DNA of 64,000 bases from Anthostomella pinea (GCA_963556695.1 CAUWAG010000006.1:2666001-2730000); one strand, 5' to 3'. Shown: positions 1 to 11,787, counted from the first letter of the stretch. A program made the numbers and translations. Notes: a model not told the origin generated them from the letters alone.

Positions 1-1191
1 GTCGTCCTCTGGCAGCGCTCCGTTACGTTGATCAAACGCCGTGGGCCGGCCACTACTCCTCCGAAGTTCAGCCTCGATATCCTGCATGATGTCGTCTTGG
101 GTAACACGCTCATGACCAACATCCGGGACGATGGTACCGTTAGAAACATATAGTCCCCCACCGGGTTCCTCAAACGGTCTACTCGGAAGGGGCGCATTGG
201 TTGGGTGTCGTGCTAGGCCGGATGATGCTTGTGACTGAAATTGCGGAGAGGGTTCAGGCGAAGTCGAGTTCGAGTCGGATGCGAGATTCAGGAAGGAGTG
301 AGGGTCGTTTGCGGAGTAGTTGGGGCCGACCGGTATCTGCGAGTACGTTGGATAGGGCGCTTGAGAGGTCGCAGACGAGTAAGCAGTTGGCGGTGGACTT
401 CTACCGTTGTCCGAGTAAGTTGAGGGGTACTGGGTTTGAGAAGGCTCGTAGGTATTCGTGTGTGATGGAGCCGCTGTGCTGCCACCTGACGGGTAAGTGG
501 GACCTGGAGAGATCTGATCGTAGCCTGTGTATGCAGTTGGCGGAGTAGGCGCTTGTGCCGACTGGACTGGTGAAGGAGCATATTGAGGTTGAGGCTGCCA
601 GTAGGGTGAAGGGTTTGTCGGCGAGCCGTAATTCTGATTGTTGTAGTTACCTTGTCCGGAATAGGTCGGTTGTCGCTGGGGGCTCGTAGTATTAGTGTAG
701 GCGGCCGGATTGTACGGTGCGGGTGTGAAGGTTGCCGTCGACACAGCCGGACTGTAAGGGGCAGCTGTCGTGTTCGACTGTCCCCATCGATTTGCCGGGC
801 TTGGGTGGGATGGTAAAGACGTAGACTGGGAACGAGCGAATGCCTGTGGATTGTACGTCGAAGGAGTGGGCGGCGTCTGAGGCTGGTACGAGTGTTGATA
901 GCCGGACATGGCAGGGTTCGGACTACCATAGCTGGGTCTGTTGGCCTCCGTCGGGCTCGCCAGGAACAGTTCGTCATCGGTACCCAGTCCCCGAGCACTC
1001 GTGTTCAAGGTCGGGTGGTGGACTGGGCGAGCGGCGGGCGGGAAGCCAGCAGAGTCGTCGCCATTGTTGAAGCTTGGCCTCCGGGCAGGATAGGCCGGCT
1101 GGTCCTGGGAAGGCTGGTTGCTGTTCGCGACTGGGTATTGTACGGGAGGGATATGGCCATATCGGCGCTGATCGTCGCCTCTAAAGGACAT
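1..1191 (-). CDS. Low-complexity Pro/Ser/Gln/Tyr-rich protein, 5' part (runs off left edge)
   Basis: A frame open for 397 codons starts at an ATG (complement of 1189-1191) and reaches the window edge without a stop, so the C-terminal part is missing. It begins MSFRGDDQRRYGH. The first ~70 residues are mixed; residues ~95-300 are strongly biased to Pro, Ser, Thr, Gln, Asn and Tyr with many YNPxxY- and PPTP-like motifs, which suggests a disordered segment. The last visible residues become ordinary and acidic (QDDIMQDIEAELRR), as if a folded domain starts just outside. No catalytic motif is visible. Fungal regulators such as SKT5-like chitin synthase activators have disordered N-termini of this style, but that is only a guess from composition. 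The start is chosen because no earlier in-frame ATG continues this composition. Confidence 0.6.
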   Translation of the reverse strand, partial: MSFRGDDQRRYGHIPPVQYPVANSNQPSQDQPAYPARRPSFNNGDDSAGFPPAARPVHHPTLNTSARGLGTDDELFLASPTEANRPSYGSPNPAMSGYQHSYQPQTPPTPSTYNPQAFARSQSTSLPSHPSPANRWGQSNTTAAPYSPAVSTATFTPAPYNPAAYTNTTSPQRQPTYSGQGNYNNQNYGSPTNPSPYWQPQPQYAPSPVQSAQAPTPPTAYTGYDQISPGPTYPSGGSTAAPSHTNTYEPSQTQYPSTYSDNGRSPPPTAYSSATSQAPYPTYSQIPVGPNYSANDPHSFLNLASDSNSTSPEPSPQFQSQASSGLARHPTNAPLPSRPFEEPGGGLYVSNGTIVPDVGHERVTQDDIMQDIEAELRRSSGRPTAFDQRNGALPEDD

Positions 1192-1913
1192 GTTGAGAAT
1201 CGGAGCGACAGCACGGCAGCGTCAGCGCGCGACGGCAGGCCGTGGGTGTACGAACGACAGACAAAGGAAGCTGCTCGCGCGGTGCTCAAGTGCCAGCGGT
1301 AGGATGACGGAGCGATCGCATTGATAGGTGTCGAACGACAAGCACTCTGTTGGGTCGCGGTTCAATTGCATCCCCATGCGCCCCGCTCCGAAATGGTGAT
1401 TCGGTATATACTGCGGAGAAAACCAACTCGACGCGCCTTTCAGGTCCTAGGTCCTTGATCTCACTGGAGATGCCCGGTTTCATAGACTCGTGCGAAGGGC
1501 GGGATTCGGAGGACGAGGTGGTCGCGGGTCGCTGGTCGCTGATCGCTGGTCGCTGGTAGACGTCGGTCGGGTGTGGTCGAGGACTAGCAGTGGTAGCAGG
1601 CCAGGATTTGGGTAGCCCCAGAAGTGTGTACGCCCAACAACAATAACAATGGGCCTTGGAACGGAAAGAAGCCGGTGGGTGGTCGCAATTGGCATGCAGT
1701 AGTCGTGATACAGGCTGTCGTCGACCTTCGTAATTCGTAACCGCAGACGGGACTTAGGAGGCGGGTTCATATATTAAACAACATGTAAAAGCGATCGTGG
1801 ACGTCCGTTCTGTGGACATTCCTATGAGGTATGCAGGGTGATGACCACCTGTAGTGGCTGAAGTGGGCACTGGGAATGGTTCTTTCGGGTGGATGGGACC
1901 CCCAACCCTCAAG

Positions 1914-1937
1914 CTGGGCTGGGCTGGGCTGGGCTGG
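1914..1937. repeat. (CTGGG)n short tandem repeat
   Basis: Four to five perfect copies of CTGGG in non-coding DNA. Confidence 0.85.
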
Positions 1938-2043
1938 AACTGGAACTGGGAATGGGATCTGAGAGTCTGGGGCTCTGTGCTTCTGTGAGCACGGATCACC
2001 TCTCAAATTCCCCGTATTGAACGCTGGAGTTCAGAGGGGCACT

Positions 2044-2061
2044 TGGTCCGAGCATCCTCTA
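2044..2061. repeat. 18-bp dispersed repeat, copy 1
   Basis: The 18-mer TGGTCCGAGCATCCTCTA occurs here and again, same strand, at 58643-58660; both copies are preceded by a GGGxGCAC-like stretch. It is probably the conserved end of a dispersed repeat; the family is not recognised. Confidence 0.6.
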
Positions 2062-2402
2062 GTACATCAGTCTTCATAGGTATCACTCCAACATTGAACC
2101 AAATCTATCAGAGGCCTTGGATTCGATGTCACTGAACGAGAGTTGGCTTGCTGCTTGTGAGCATTCCTATAGCAGTGTTGATAAGTTCAGCCGCTGTCAT
2201 TATTACCTAACTGTCAGAGTACAGGGACAATGTTCATCAGCGTTCCGTTACAGTGCCTGTACACGTAGGGCTGACGGCAACTTGGCTTCTTGCCGGCATT
2301 CTGATCTTCCCCGGAGCCTCCCAAACTCCTCCGATCTGGTCCCAGATGTACCAATCATCTCATAGGTACTTTATCTTGATTGTATCTTCATTTCTTCCAT
2401 TC

Positions 2403-2436
2403 CATCTCATCTCATCTCATCTCATCTCATCTCATT
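2403..2436. repeat. (CATCT)n microsatellite
   Basis: About six perfect copies of the pentamer CATCT in non-coding DNA. Confidence 0.85.
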
Positions 2437-5400
2437 CATCTTCTTCACAAGTGCCATACCCGAGTATTACATCCGGGCCGTCTCATTCACCTCTGAACTC
2501 TTCCGACCCAGTACGGGCACGTTGGATGACATGACTGATGGAGGCTAAGTGGCCACTCAGATTTCCTACAAGTAGTGCTGACAGCTGCAGTATCCGGGAA
2601 GAATACCAACAAACCTGTCGGCTTCGGATAGGATCGTCGTCGTGCAGTTCTCTAATTGGCACGTTCGCGGCCGACTCCAGCTCGCAGGAGCCTCCTTGGT
2701 GGCGTATCAGCATATTTGACAGCAAACAGTCTTGGCGCATCACAGCTGCAATCCTCCCGTCTTCCACGTCACACCTCCGTGTCCTGCGAACGGACCCTGA
2801 CAATTCCAAAAAACAAAACAAAAAAGATTGTTCACTGGCTTGTCCAGTCGTATTCAAAATCCCTTCGAAACACCATTGACTACCCCATATGAGGTCTGTA
2901 AGGGCGGTGATAGGCCAACAATACAACAGGAATGTGGCTGGCTCCGCCAGGACCTCGCACAACAGGTCATGCTCAAGCCATATCTATGTTTCAGAACATA
3001 CAGGGGAGAGGTTTTCTCGTTTTAACTTCCTTGTGCTACCATTTCGTACCTACATATGCGGCTCCTGGGCTTGACTTGGTCCATGTGGCTACCCGCAATG
3101 GCCTCGCCTCGAGGACGTCTCGAAGGTCATGGATAAGTAACTCTACATCCCAGCATCCTGCGTCTCTACCACCGCTAGTAGGCATATTCGCGATGGCACC
3201 GATTCCTTCCTGAAAGCTTGTCCATCCGCTGCGATGTCAGCCCATATGAGGCACAACGAGGCCTGGTCACCGGTGCACGCCTCAAGGTACGTTTCTATCC
3301 CCTCTGCCGACAACAATACATTCGATCTGATGAAGTAGAAGCTAAATGCCATGCAAGAGCGTTTCGGAATGACCAGACGAGCATGAGTCCAGATCCTCTG
3401 GCGCTTGGAAACTGCATGAGACTGGCCGTGCGACCTCTAAGCAGATCAGGAGTGTTGAAAGAGCCTCAACCCGTCGTGCCACATACTCTACCTATCACGA
3501 CCGTGTCTCGCGAGACTCCCTATCTTCAGGAGGCATGTACCTTTAGGACCTTGCGGTAGATACTTCGTCCGTCCAGAGCTACTAGTGGCAACGCCTCCCG
3601 CAAAGTGGCCAGAGTGCTGCGCGTGAAGACGGTATCATACTGTTCCCACTCATTCGCCGGTGTGTACGCTTTACGATGGACGCCGTAGACGACGGCTGCC
3701 CATCCTGACGTAATGGAGGTTTACAACGACAAAGAAGATCCCGCGTCAGGCATCACAAAGAAGCTCTCGCTACCTGATCTGCCCAAGAACAATAGTCCGC
3801 ACAGCGGAACCAGCAAGCTTGCACGCCGTCTTCGAAACTCTGCCTATGAGTCGTTCATACATCTTGGGACCCGGCATCTCCTTGACCAACATCACTACAT
3901 AGCACCAGTCCTCCTTCGTGTCTTTTCAACGGACAATGAAGTGAAACGACTGGGATTCTGCAACGAGGATCAAGATGCCTCATTGTAGCTCTTGGGGAAA
4001 TTCCTCGTGCGCGTCCAAGACTAGGTTGCCAACAATATTGCTGTGTGTCTCAGGAGAGTCCAGCCCTGATCGATCTTGAAGGAAGCAACACAGCTAAGTC
4101 GGAATATCAAGCAGTGTCTTTGCAGTCCGACTTCGTACATGTCCACGAGGACGTCGCCTTCCAACGTTGTTCCGTTGGATTGTGAGATCCCATCAGGGCT
4201 CGTCTCCCATTTCCGGGGAAGCTCGGATGGGGACAGAGGAATGCCACGGCCGTAGCCGTCAAGGCTTCGCAGCCCACGTCCGGATTCGTTACACACTACC
4301 AATGGATGAGTGGTCGTATTCCTTCTTCGCCTAGTTTACCAACGACCGTTCCGCTTGCTGCTCCGTATCTGTCTCGGATCACTCGCATACCACTTTCGCA
4401 CCTCACGAGCCCTGCCCACCCGGCCCACGAACAATTCGGGAATTCTGAGCTTTCGGCCTCTGGGCGAACGCATGGGCGTCCATAACGGCGCCACGTAAAA
4501 AATGATGTCGGGTAGCCCGTAGAAGAACTCGATGGATCGACAAGGCGATGGGTCATCAGGCACCGTGAGACTCTCTGGTCGACGTCGAATACCCGGATGA
4601 AGCCAAGGTTCCGTATCGTGGTGCCCCAGTTCGGGTAGCTACGCGCTTCTCCAGGTCCCTGCTCCTGAATCTACTGCTTTCCGGTCAACACACCAATACA
4701 GTTTTCGTTCAGGACCTTGGCGTACCAGAATTCAGGAGTCGTTGCCTCTCCGATCTGTATGTCAGAGTGAGCAGCCCGCTGGTGTACCCGACTTGAGTCC
4801 TCCAACTAGCCTTGAGGTCGATCTAAAGCCACCCTGCAATCTTGGCGGAACCCATGCGTTACCCTCACTGAATTGGGTTTCAGTCGCCCAATCTTTTCTT
4901 GAACATTCTGGGTTGCGTTCTCGAGCAAGCCGTTGAGGTTTCTTTTTCTTTTTCACAGAACTTCCGCCTTTTGATGCGCTCAAGGCGTTGCGTTTTGAGT
5001 GGTGTCAGGACCAGTTGGTGCCCCTATACGCTCTTGGTATTCCACTAACCCTTGCGGCAGGTTGTGCTGAGCCATAACAGGGACGACTAGGCGTTAGTCA
5101 GACATGAATGTATTGCTGCGTACTCGTGAAGATAGATTAAAGTGTCGGCCTCGGCGGCATTACGGTGAGTGGTGCCAATGTTAGCACATCACCCGGCGAC
5201 TTGACCACATAATTCTGTGATATCAATCTCCTCTCTCTACGCACTTGCCTTACTTTGCCACATATCACCTCCGTCCCAAGCGTGGGTTTGGGAGACATAC
5301 CGTAGATTTAACACCATTATACCAGCACTGCAACTTGAACATGAAGCCCGTTCAACATGGAGTCCGTTGAACATGGAGCTCGAGATGGATGATGGTCATT

Positions 5401-6204
5401 TCAATCGGATTTCGCCGGTATCGTGTGAAGCCGCCGGCCCCCAAGGAACTCGCTGCTGTCCCGGAAACAGGTCTTGCGTGATGATGATGAGGGCTCTGCA
5501 TCTAGAAAGCCGAGACTCGGGTTTGTGGCATGGCTATGTCCAGAAAGACGACGAATGTGCTCCAGTCTGTGGAATGAGCGTCCCTTGCTCCGTACTGTGA
5601 AGCTCTCGAGGGATATGTGAGTTTCAGTGACATGGTTCAGCGCAGGTCTCAGGTTCCAGGTCTCGAGGCGACAGTGGCCCGAGTTCTTGATACTAGAGTG
5701 CCGGTTAGCCGAGTATCGGCGCCGGACGGTGGTGGACCCAAGCCGACGCGAGGGGCGGCTTAGCTCCGACGCTTCCGTAGCAGAGTGATATCATTTGTGA
5801 GCACCACCTGCATATGTGCTTGCAGGCGCCATTGATGACCTCACGCAGACATGAAGAGAGCCCGTGCGGGGCAGTATCTCGGACGAAGACCCCACCTCCA
5901 GCTGTAGGTGCTTGAGGGGGGTGGTGGTGTGGTGGTGATGACGACAAGCCGATCCCTGTACTGCCAGACTGCTGGAGCTCCTGTACCTCCGAGGCCAATG
6001 GCTCGGGGGTGTGTGGTGGTGACAACCCCGACACCTCCGAGCGGAAACCCCCCTCTCCCAGAGCGGGCTACACGTACAAATTTCTGGAAACCTCTCGGCT
6101 TCCCCTCTCTTCCAGTTTATCAATCATCGTATTCATACACCACCACAACAATACCTCACAATCCTACCAAACATCTAAAGTTGAAACCAACAAAAGCAGC
6201 CAAA

Positions 6205-7246
6205 ATGGTCAAAGCCGGTAAGTTGGCCTTCTGCAGCGTCTAATCTATCTTGCGATTTCACCACTCCCAAATCCAACTGTGGAGGGGCTGCGCGGGCGTG
6301 GTTGCGCATTTTCCTACGCTATACTGGGGCTGCACACCAAGCCGGCTGGCCACGAGGGACAAGCACCTTGTTGGACACCTTGTTGGACACCTTGTTGGAC
6401 ACACGGCAGCAAGCCTATCCAGACCTGACCGGCCGGGTACCAGTCCATTGGTATCTAACCCATCGACGTGGTTCTTTGACCTGTCTATTGTCATGTGGAA
6501 CCCCTACTCTCAATATATCCAGCATACACTACAGTATATAGCGAAGTCATACTGATCAGAGTGTGCCTCTCCAGTCGCAGTCGTCCGTGGTGACTCCAAG
6601 GTCACCGGCACCATCACCTTTGAGCAAGCCTCCGAGTCGGCCCCTACTACCGTCTCATGGGACATCTCCGGCCACGACGCGAACGCCAAGCGAGGCATGC
6701 ACATCCACACCTTTGGTGACAACACCAACGGCTGCACATCCGCAGGCCCTCACTGTACGTCAGACACCTGCGTAGCTACTATACATCCAAGGAGGGCAGG
6801 AGACAACAGATGGCGAAGAGCGAATTGGCTGACAAGCGCTTAGTCAACCCCCACGGCACGACTCACGGTGACCAAAAGGACGAGACTCGCCACGTTGGTG
6901 ACCTGGGAAACGTCGAGACTGATGGCCAGGGCAACGCCAAGGGCTCTGTTCAAGACAAGTTCATCAAGCTGATTGGACCCGAGAGTGTCATCGGCGTAAG
7001 TTGACCTAGATGCTTCATCTGCTGTCCATACTGCCTTCATCATGCTAACCCCGGGTGTTAAGCGAACCGTTGTCTGCCACGCCGGCACTGACGACCTCGG
7101 CAAGGGTGGTAACGAGGAGTCGGCCAAGACTGGCAACGCTGGTGCACGACCTGCTTGTGGTAAGTCTCACTCCTGAATATGAAGCTTGATTGGAAACCTG
7201 GCTGATTAACTCGCTCTCACCAGGTGTCATCGGCATCTCCAACTAA
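6205..7246 (+). CDS. sod1: Cytosolic Cu/Zn superoxide dismutase (SOD1), five exons
   Basis: Converts superoxide to hydrogen peroxide and oxygen in the cytosol and intermembrane space. Exons 6205-6217, 6575-6754, 6844-6995, 7063-7159 and 7224-7246 splice in phase with GT-AG borders and give 154 residues, the normal family length. Visible family features are the start MVKAVAVVRGD, the copper-ligand segment [12 protein letters not shown], the zinc-loop segment [13 protein letters not shown], the HVGDLGN strand, the [11 protein letters not shown] loop and the end ACGVIGISN. The first motif has Thr where Glu or Gln is usual in HxH(E/Q)FGD; the metal ligands themselves are kept. The first exon is only 13 nt, and intron 1 (357 bp) is long for this window and carries a 12-bp tandem repeat. 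The leader is rich in CA and CAA. The gene stands alone on its strand. Confidence 0.97.
6364..6402. repeat. 12-bp tandem repeat inside sod1 intron 1
   Basis: Three perfect tandem copies of CACCTTGTTGGA plus a partial copy, entirely within the first intron of the superoxide dismutase gene. Confidence 0.9.
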
Positions 7247-9141
7247 ACTGTCCCAACAGCGGGATAGTTGTGGAGGCTTGGGCTCACAGGAGAAGGACGA
7301 CGTACTTAAAGTATAGTTTGCCAATCATTATAGAGTGCCATCAATGACATGACCAATACCAAACTCACTTGTCATGGAGTGCCTTGCCGTGCTATCCCGG
7401 ACGGCAGGAAAGCAGTTATGATCAGCAGATGGTTATCTAATGATTAAGCCACATCATGAAAGTCAGAACTTCTGATCAGTGATGGCAGAGTCTACAGCAC
7501 CGGAAACTTGCTCACGCCGTGAATGATCTTGTTTGATAGTCTGCCCACCTTCCCAGTCTTCTTCTTCCTTCTCTTGATCTTCTTTATTATCCTTGTCCAC
7601 CTTCATTGCCTTCTTATCTTCACCCCAACCACCCCTCGGCTTGTTTTCACCAAGAAATCTGTCAGCGCGCAACGATCCGTTATAGACTGAGACTGTCCGC
7701 AGAACGCGTAAGTGAGAACAAACCGATTTAAACGTCACAGCAGTCTCCATCACCTGGATGGCGCTGGCACTATGGTGTGACTGCAGGCCTTCTGCCACAC
7801 GGCATGCTCTTCAATCAACAAACCCGTGCCTGGGACTAGGTTCTACATGTGCCGGTCATACTTATAGGACGGCGGTGGTTGTAAGGTACTGAATACCTAT
7901 CTGGTGATTTGCAGATACTACCCCGCAACACAGGGTCTGCCCTCGAGAGCTCCCCCCTGGTGCTGGTGGCGCCCCGCAGTTACCAACGATGGGGTCTTGA
8001 GCCTTGAGGGGCCGAGCCCCTCGCTTAAACCCTGGCCGCTCTGGTTGCAGGTGGCATGGAGTGCTGGCTGCCCGCACGGCTGGCTCCTGCCAGTGGCCAC
8101 CTGCACTGTGTTGTCGCCGGGCATCCACTGGCCTTTCTCCACAAAATGGCTGAACTGAAAGCTGTCAAATTGAAAAAAAGGGTGCACACGACCACAAGAC
8201 TTGTGTCTCTCCGACTTGTTGCTTGACTCGACCAATTCCTAAGATACGCATCCGAGAGAGAATTACTACCTATCGCACACATCTGCTTAGCTTCTGTTTG
8301 CTTTCTCAGCATCCTCATCAGCATTCTTGGGTAAGACGGTCTCTCCATCCTTCCATTCACGATCTATGATCCAGCTCGCTCCTTCAAAGCTCCCATCCTG
8401 ACCCTTGCACCACCAACAACAAAAGCCCATGCCCACCACCACGTGACAGGAGATACAGCTTGCGACCATGGCTTCAGTCTGCAAGAGAAGTTAAGTGGCC
8501 TGGCAGACAATCTTCTTAGATATCAAGGCCTTTGTCATCGCCTCAATACACCCCAAGCTTGGCCTGAGTGTGATATACCGCAGCGACGGCGGATAGTCTG
8601 CAATCCCCCCTTTCCCCCCTTTCCAGGGGTGTGATATTCCTCAGCTTCACCATTATACTACTAGTAAACGAAGTCACTCTTGGTCCGACTCCAAAAGAAA
8701 TTGGGCCGTTCAAGGACAACCTCTTGGTTTCCATGAGATCCCAGGCATTGCACGTGGCTCCTCAGGTCCTACCGACCATTGCACAGCTTTGTCCGTTGTG
8801 TCACATACCCACTCATTGACAACCGCCCTCCATCTCCTTGTCCCCATTGTTATGCGATCCCAGGCCCAATGCGAACTGCGATGTCTACCCATTAGTCACA
8901 ACCTACCTACCGTTATTCACTCTGAATTCACCCCAGATCTATCTGAGGTACACTCCGCTTCGCTTGGTGGTCTCACACTTAATCACTCAGCACCTTCCTT
9001 CCGCACATATTATCAATCCTCCATCTTTTTCGTACCTCAGTCTTGAACGCTGACCATCTATATAGGTTTCTGTGAAATCCTTGACATTCACTGCTTTCAC
9101 TCATCTCCGATATCATCCGCAACCATCTCGCCTCCAGCAAT
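7247..9141. other. Intergenic between sod1 and Tudor-SN
   Basis: No gene supported. A 111-codon minus-strand frame (7463-7798) is Lys/Glu-rich low complexity without motif. The last ~300 bp are pyrimidine-rich and probably hold the promoter and leader of the Tudor-SN gene. Confidence 0.5.
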
Positions 9142-11787
9142 ATGGCGAAACAATTCTTTGCAAATGTCAAGTCGGTCCTGAGTGGCGACACCCTCGTGTT
9201 GACCAGCCAGAACAACCCGAATTCCGAGCGAACCTTCTCGCTAGCCTTCGTCACCGGACCTCATCTAAGAAGAGAAGGCGACGAACCCTTCGCTTTTCAG
9301 TCGCGCGAGTACCTTCGCGGTCTGATTGTCGGCAAACCCGTCCAATGCACCATCCAATACACCATCCCAAACTCTGGACGCGAGTACGGCTTTGCGCAAC
9401 TGAAAGATGGCACCCAATTGCCGGATGAACTTGTCAAGGCTGGCTGGATCAAGGTCAGGGAGGATGCAGGCCGAAAGGAAGAATCCGAAGAGGTACTGCA
9501 ACGTCTTGAGACACTGAGATCCCTGGAGGCGCAGGCAAAGAGCGAAGCGAAGGGACTATGGGCTGGCGTGGGCGGCGTCATTGACGTTCAGAACGACCTT
9601 TCTTCCCTGGACATTAACGAATGGAAGGGCAAGACCGTTGACGGTGTTGTCGAACGCGTGCTTAGCGGCGATCGATGCCTGGTGCGCCTTAAGCTCTCAG
9701 AGAAGAAGCAGCTCCAAGTCATGTCTTTGGTTGCCGGCATCCGTACACCTGCCACCGAACGAGTCAACCAGTTCGGTCAGACTCAACCTGCCGAGGAGTT
9801 TGGTGTTGATGCGCGGCAATATGTTGAGCAGAGACTGCTGCAGCGAGATGTCAAGGTCGAAATAGTTGGTGTCAGCCCGCAAGGACAACTCATCGCCTCC
9901 CTCCTACATCCCCGAGGAAGCATCGCCGAGTTTCTTCTTGCCGATGGTTTGGCCAGATGTAACGACTTTCACTCGACTATGCTTGGCAGCAAGATGGCTC
10001 CCCTCAGAGCTGCCGAGAAGAAGGCACAAATTGGCAAACTTCGTCTTCACAAAGACCACGTTGCTAAAGCTGAAGGTGGTAGCGCTTCTGACATGATCGT
10101 CTCGAAGATCATGGGCGCAGATGCTATATTCGTACGCACCAAGAACGGAGATGAGAAGCGAATCAACCTCAGCAGCGTTCGCGGCCCTCGAGCGGGCGAG
10201 CCATCAGAAGCTCCCTTCAGAGATGAGGCCAAGGAATACTTGCGAAAGAAGCTTATCGGAAAGCACGTCAAGGTTTCTGTCGACGGCGAGAAGCCAGCAT
10301 CCGAGGGATTTGAAGCGCGCGATGTTGCCACCGTTACCGAAAAGGGCAAGAATATCAACCTTCAGCTGGTCCAGGATGGTTGGTGCTCTGTAGTTCGCCA
10401 CAGAAAAGACGACACAGACAGAGCACCCAACTACGATGAGCTTTTAGCTGCCCAGGAGGAAGCCCAGGAGAAGAAGAAGGGAATGTGGTCTGGCAAGGCG
10501 TCCAAGGCAAGAACATATGTGGATGTCTCCGCGTCGGTGCAAAAAGCCAAGATTCAGGCCTCCACGCTCTCGCGACAGAAGAAGGTTCCTGCAATCGTCG
10601 ACTTTTGCAAGGCCGGCTCGCGATTCACCATTTTGGTACCGCGTGAGAACATCAAGTTTACCATGGTTCTTGCTGGTGTTCGTGCCCCGCGAGCACCAGG
10701 GCCGCGACAGGAGAAGGGTGAGCCTTTCGGGCAAGAAGCCCTGGACCTGGCCAACCGCCGATGCAACCAGCGCGACTGTGAGATCGATGTCCACGACATT
10801 GACAAGGTGGGCGGATTCATTGGTGATCTTTACATCAACCGCGAAAACTTTGCCAAGGTGCTCGTCGAGGAAGGTCTGGCCGAGGTTCACCGATACTCGG
10901 CAGAGAAGGCCGGCAATGCCAACGAGCTTATTGCGGCTGAGCAGCGGGCGAAGGAAGGACGAAAGGGCAAGTGGCACGACTGGGACCCGTCGCAGGATGT
11001 CGAAGACGGTGAAGACGAATCCGCTGCAGTCGAAAACTCCGCTGATAGCGGGCCTATGGACAAGAAGCCTGCTGATTATCGCGAAGTCGTGGTCAGTAAC
11101 ATTGATTCGAATGGCAAGCTGAAGATCCAGGAAATCGGAAAAGGCACATCTGCGCTGGAAATAATGATGAACGAATTCAGGAGGTTCCATCTGGACTCGA
11201 AGAACAGCAAACCTCTTGCCAACCCCCCTAAGGCAGGAGAGTATGTGTCAGCCAAGTTCTCTGCGGACGACCAATGGTACCGAGCGCGCGTCCGATCCAA
11301 CGACCGTGCTAACAAGGTCGCCGAAGTTGTCTACGTTGATTACGGCAACACCGAGATGATTCCTTGGGCCAAGCTTCGACCTCTTGACCAGCCTCAATTC
11401 ACCACCCAGAAACTCAAGGCGCAAGCCATCGATGCCGCACTCTCGTTCATCCAGCTTCCCACCGCGACCGATTACTTCCGCGAAGCTATTGACTTCATCA
11501 CCGAATCCACTGATGGTCGCTCGTTGGTTGCTAGCTTCGACTTTGTGGACACGAAGGAAGGTTTGAGCTACATCACGTTGTTCGACGAGAAAGCCAGCGG
11601 TTCCTTCGCGGACTCGATCAATAAGGAAGTCGTGGCCAACGGGTACGCCATGGTACCGAAGAAGCTGAAGGCTTGGGAACGAGGTCGCGCATCTGAGGAG
11701 GTCCTCAAGAAGCTGCGCGAGGTTGAGAGTCAGGCCAAGGCTGACCGCAACGGCATGTGGCAGTACGGCGATATTACCGAGGACTAA
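9142..11787 (+). CDS. Tudor staphylococcal nuclease (Tudor-SN / SND1 family)
   Basis: A single-exon 881-residue protein, the usual family length. It starts MAKQFFANVKSVLSGD, the normal opening of the first SN-like OB fold. Four SN-like repeats follow at about residues 1-150, 165-310, 325-450 and 490-625, each with the typical RDA/REYLR and G(M/L)W signatures, for example GLWAG, GMWSG, GKWHDW. A Tudor domain lies near residues 695-755, with the aromatic-cage-like pattern WYRARV...VYVDYGN. A split fifth SN domain closes the protein and ends NGMWQYG. The family is an RNA-binding cofactor in mRNA decay, splicing and stress granules. The residues expected for catalysis in true micrococcal nuclease are not obvious, as is usual for SND1. 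The ATG is the first in frame after a pyrimidine-rich leader. Confidence 0.95.
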   Translation: MAKQFFANVKSVLSGDTLVLTSQNNPNSERTFSLAFVTGPHLRREGDEPFAFQSREYLRGLIVGKPVQCTIQYTIPNSGREYGFAQLKDGTQLPDELVKAGWIKVREDAGRKEESEEVLQRLETLRSLEAQAKSEAKGLWAGVGGVIDVQNDLSSLDINEWKGKTVDGVVERVLSGDRCLVRLKLSEKKQLQVMSLVAGIRTPATERVNQFGQTQPAEEFGVDARQYVEQRLLQRDVKVEIVGVSPQGQLIASLLHPRGSIAEFLLADGLARCNDFHSTMLGSKMAPLRAAEKKAQIGKLRLHKDHVAKAEGGSASDMIVSKIMGADAIFVRTKNGDEKRINLSSVRGPRAGEPSEAPFRDEAKEYLRKKLIGKHVKVSVDGEKPASEGFEARDVATVTEKGKNINLQLVQDGWCSVVRHRKDDTDRAPNYDELLAAQEEAQEKKKGMWSGKASKARTYVDVSASVQKAKIQASTLSRQKKVPAIVDFCKAGSRFTILVPRENIKFTMVLAGVRAPRAPGPRQEKGEPFGQEALDLANRRCNQRDCEIDVHDIDKVGGFIGDLYINRENFAKVLVEEGLAEVHRYSAEKAGNANELIAAEQRAKEGRKGKWHDWDPSQDVEDGEDESAAVENSADSGPMDKKPADYREVVVSNIDSNGKLKIQEIGKGTSALEIMMNEFRRFHLDSKNSKPLANPPKAGEYVSAKFSADDQWYRARVRSNDRANKVAEVVYVDYGNTEMIPWAKLRPLDQPQFTTQKLKAQAIDAALSFIQLPTATDYFREAIDFITESTDGRSLVASFDFVDTKEGLSYITLFDEKASGSFADSINKEVVANGYAMVPKKLKAWERGRASEEVLKKLREVESQAKADRNGMWQYGDITED

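Larger units (their letters stand above)
1192..6204. other. 5 kb without a confident gene; possible gene relics
   Basis: Nothing here passes as an intact gene. Open frames are short, overlap on both strands and lack recognisable motifs. The part nearest 1192 is presumably promoter of the left-edge gene. Between about 3150 and 5000 the minus strand shows several gene-like stretches in different frames (for example around 3590-3690, 4021-4302 and 4296-4563) broken by stops and frame changes, as expected of a decayed gene, but I cannot name the family. A plus-strand frame at 5217-5600 (127 codons) begins with a hydrophobic stretch and has several Cys; it could be a small secreted protein, but nothing supports it beyond that. 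The last ~200 bp are the CA-rich leader of the superoxide dismutase gene. Confidence 0.5.

Noticed and set aside
288..998. 236-codon minus-strand frame rich in Arg and Thr
   Set aside because: It is a shadow of the left-edge gene, whose true frame (start 1191) has coherent Pro/Ser/Gln/Tyr composition and is open for 397 codons.
2483..2962. 159-codon minus-strand frame
   Set aside because: No recognisable motif, no splice partner, and an equally long unsupported frame lies on the opposite strand; kept only as part of the gene-poor region.
5908..6243. Plus-strand frame overlapping the sod1 leader and first exon
   Set aside because: It runs in another frame through the CA-rich leader and intron 1; the sod1 exon structure explains the region.
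10444..11190. 248-codon minus-strand frame opposite Tudor-SN
   Set aside because: Antisense shadow of a highly conserved coding region; no family pattern of its own.
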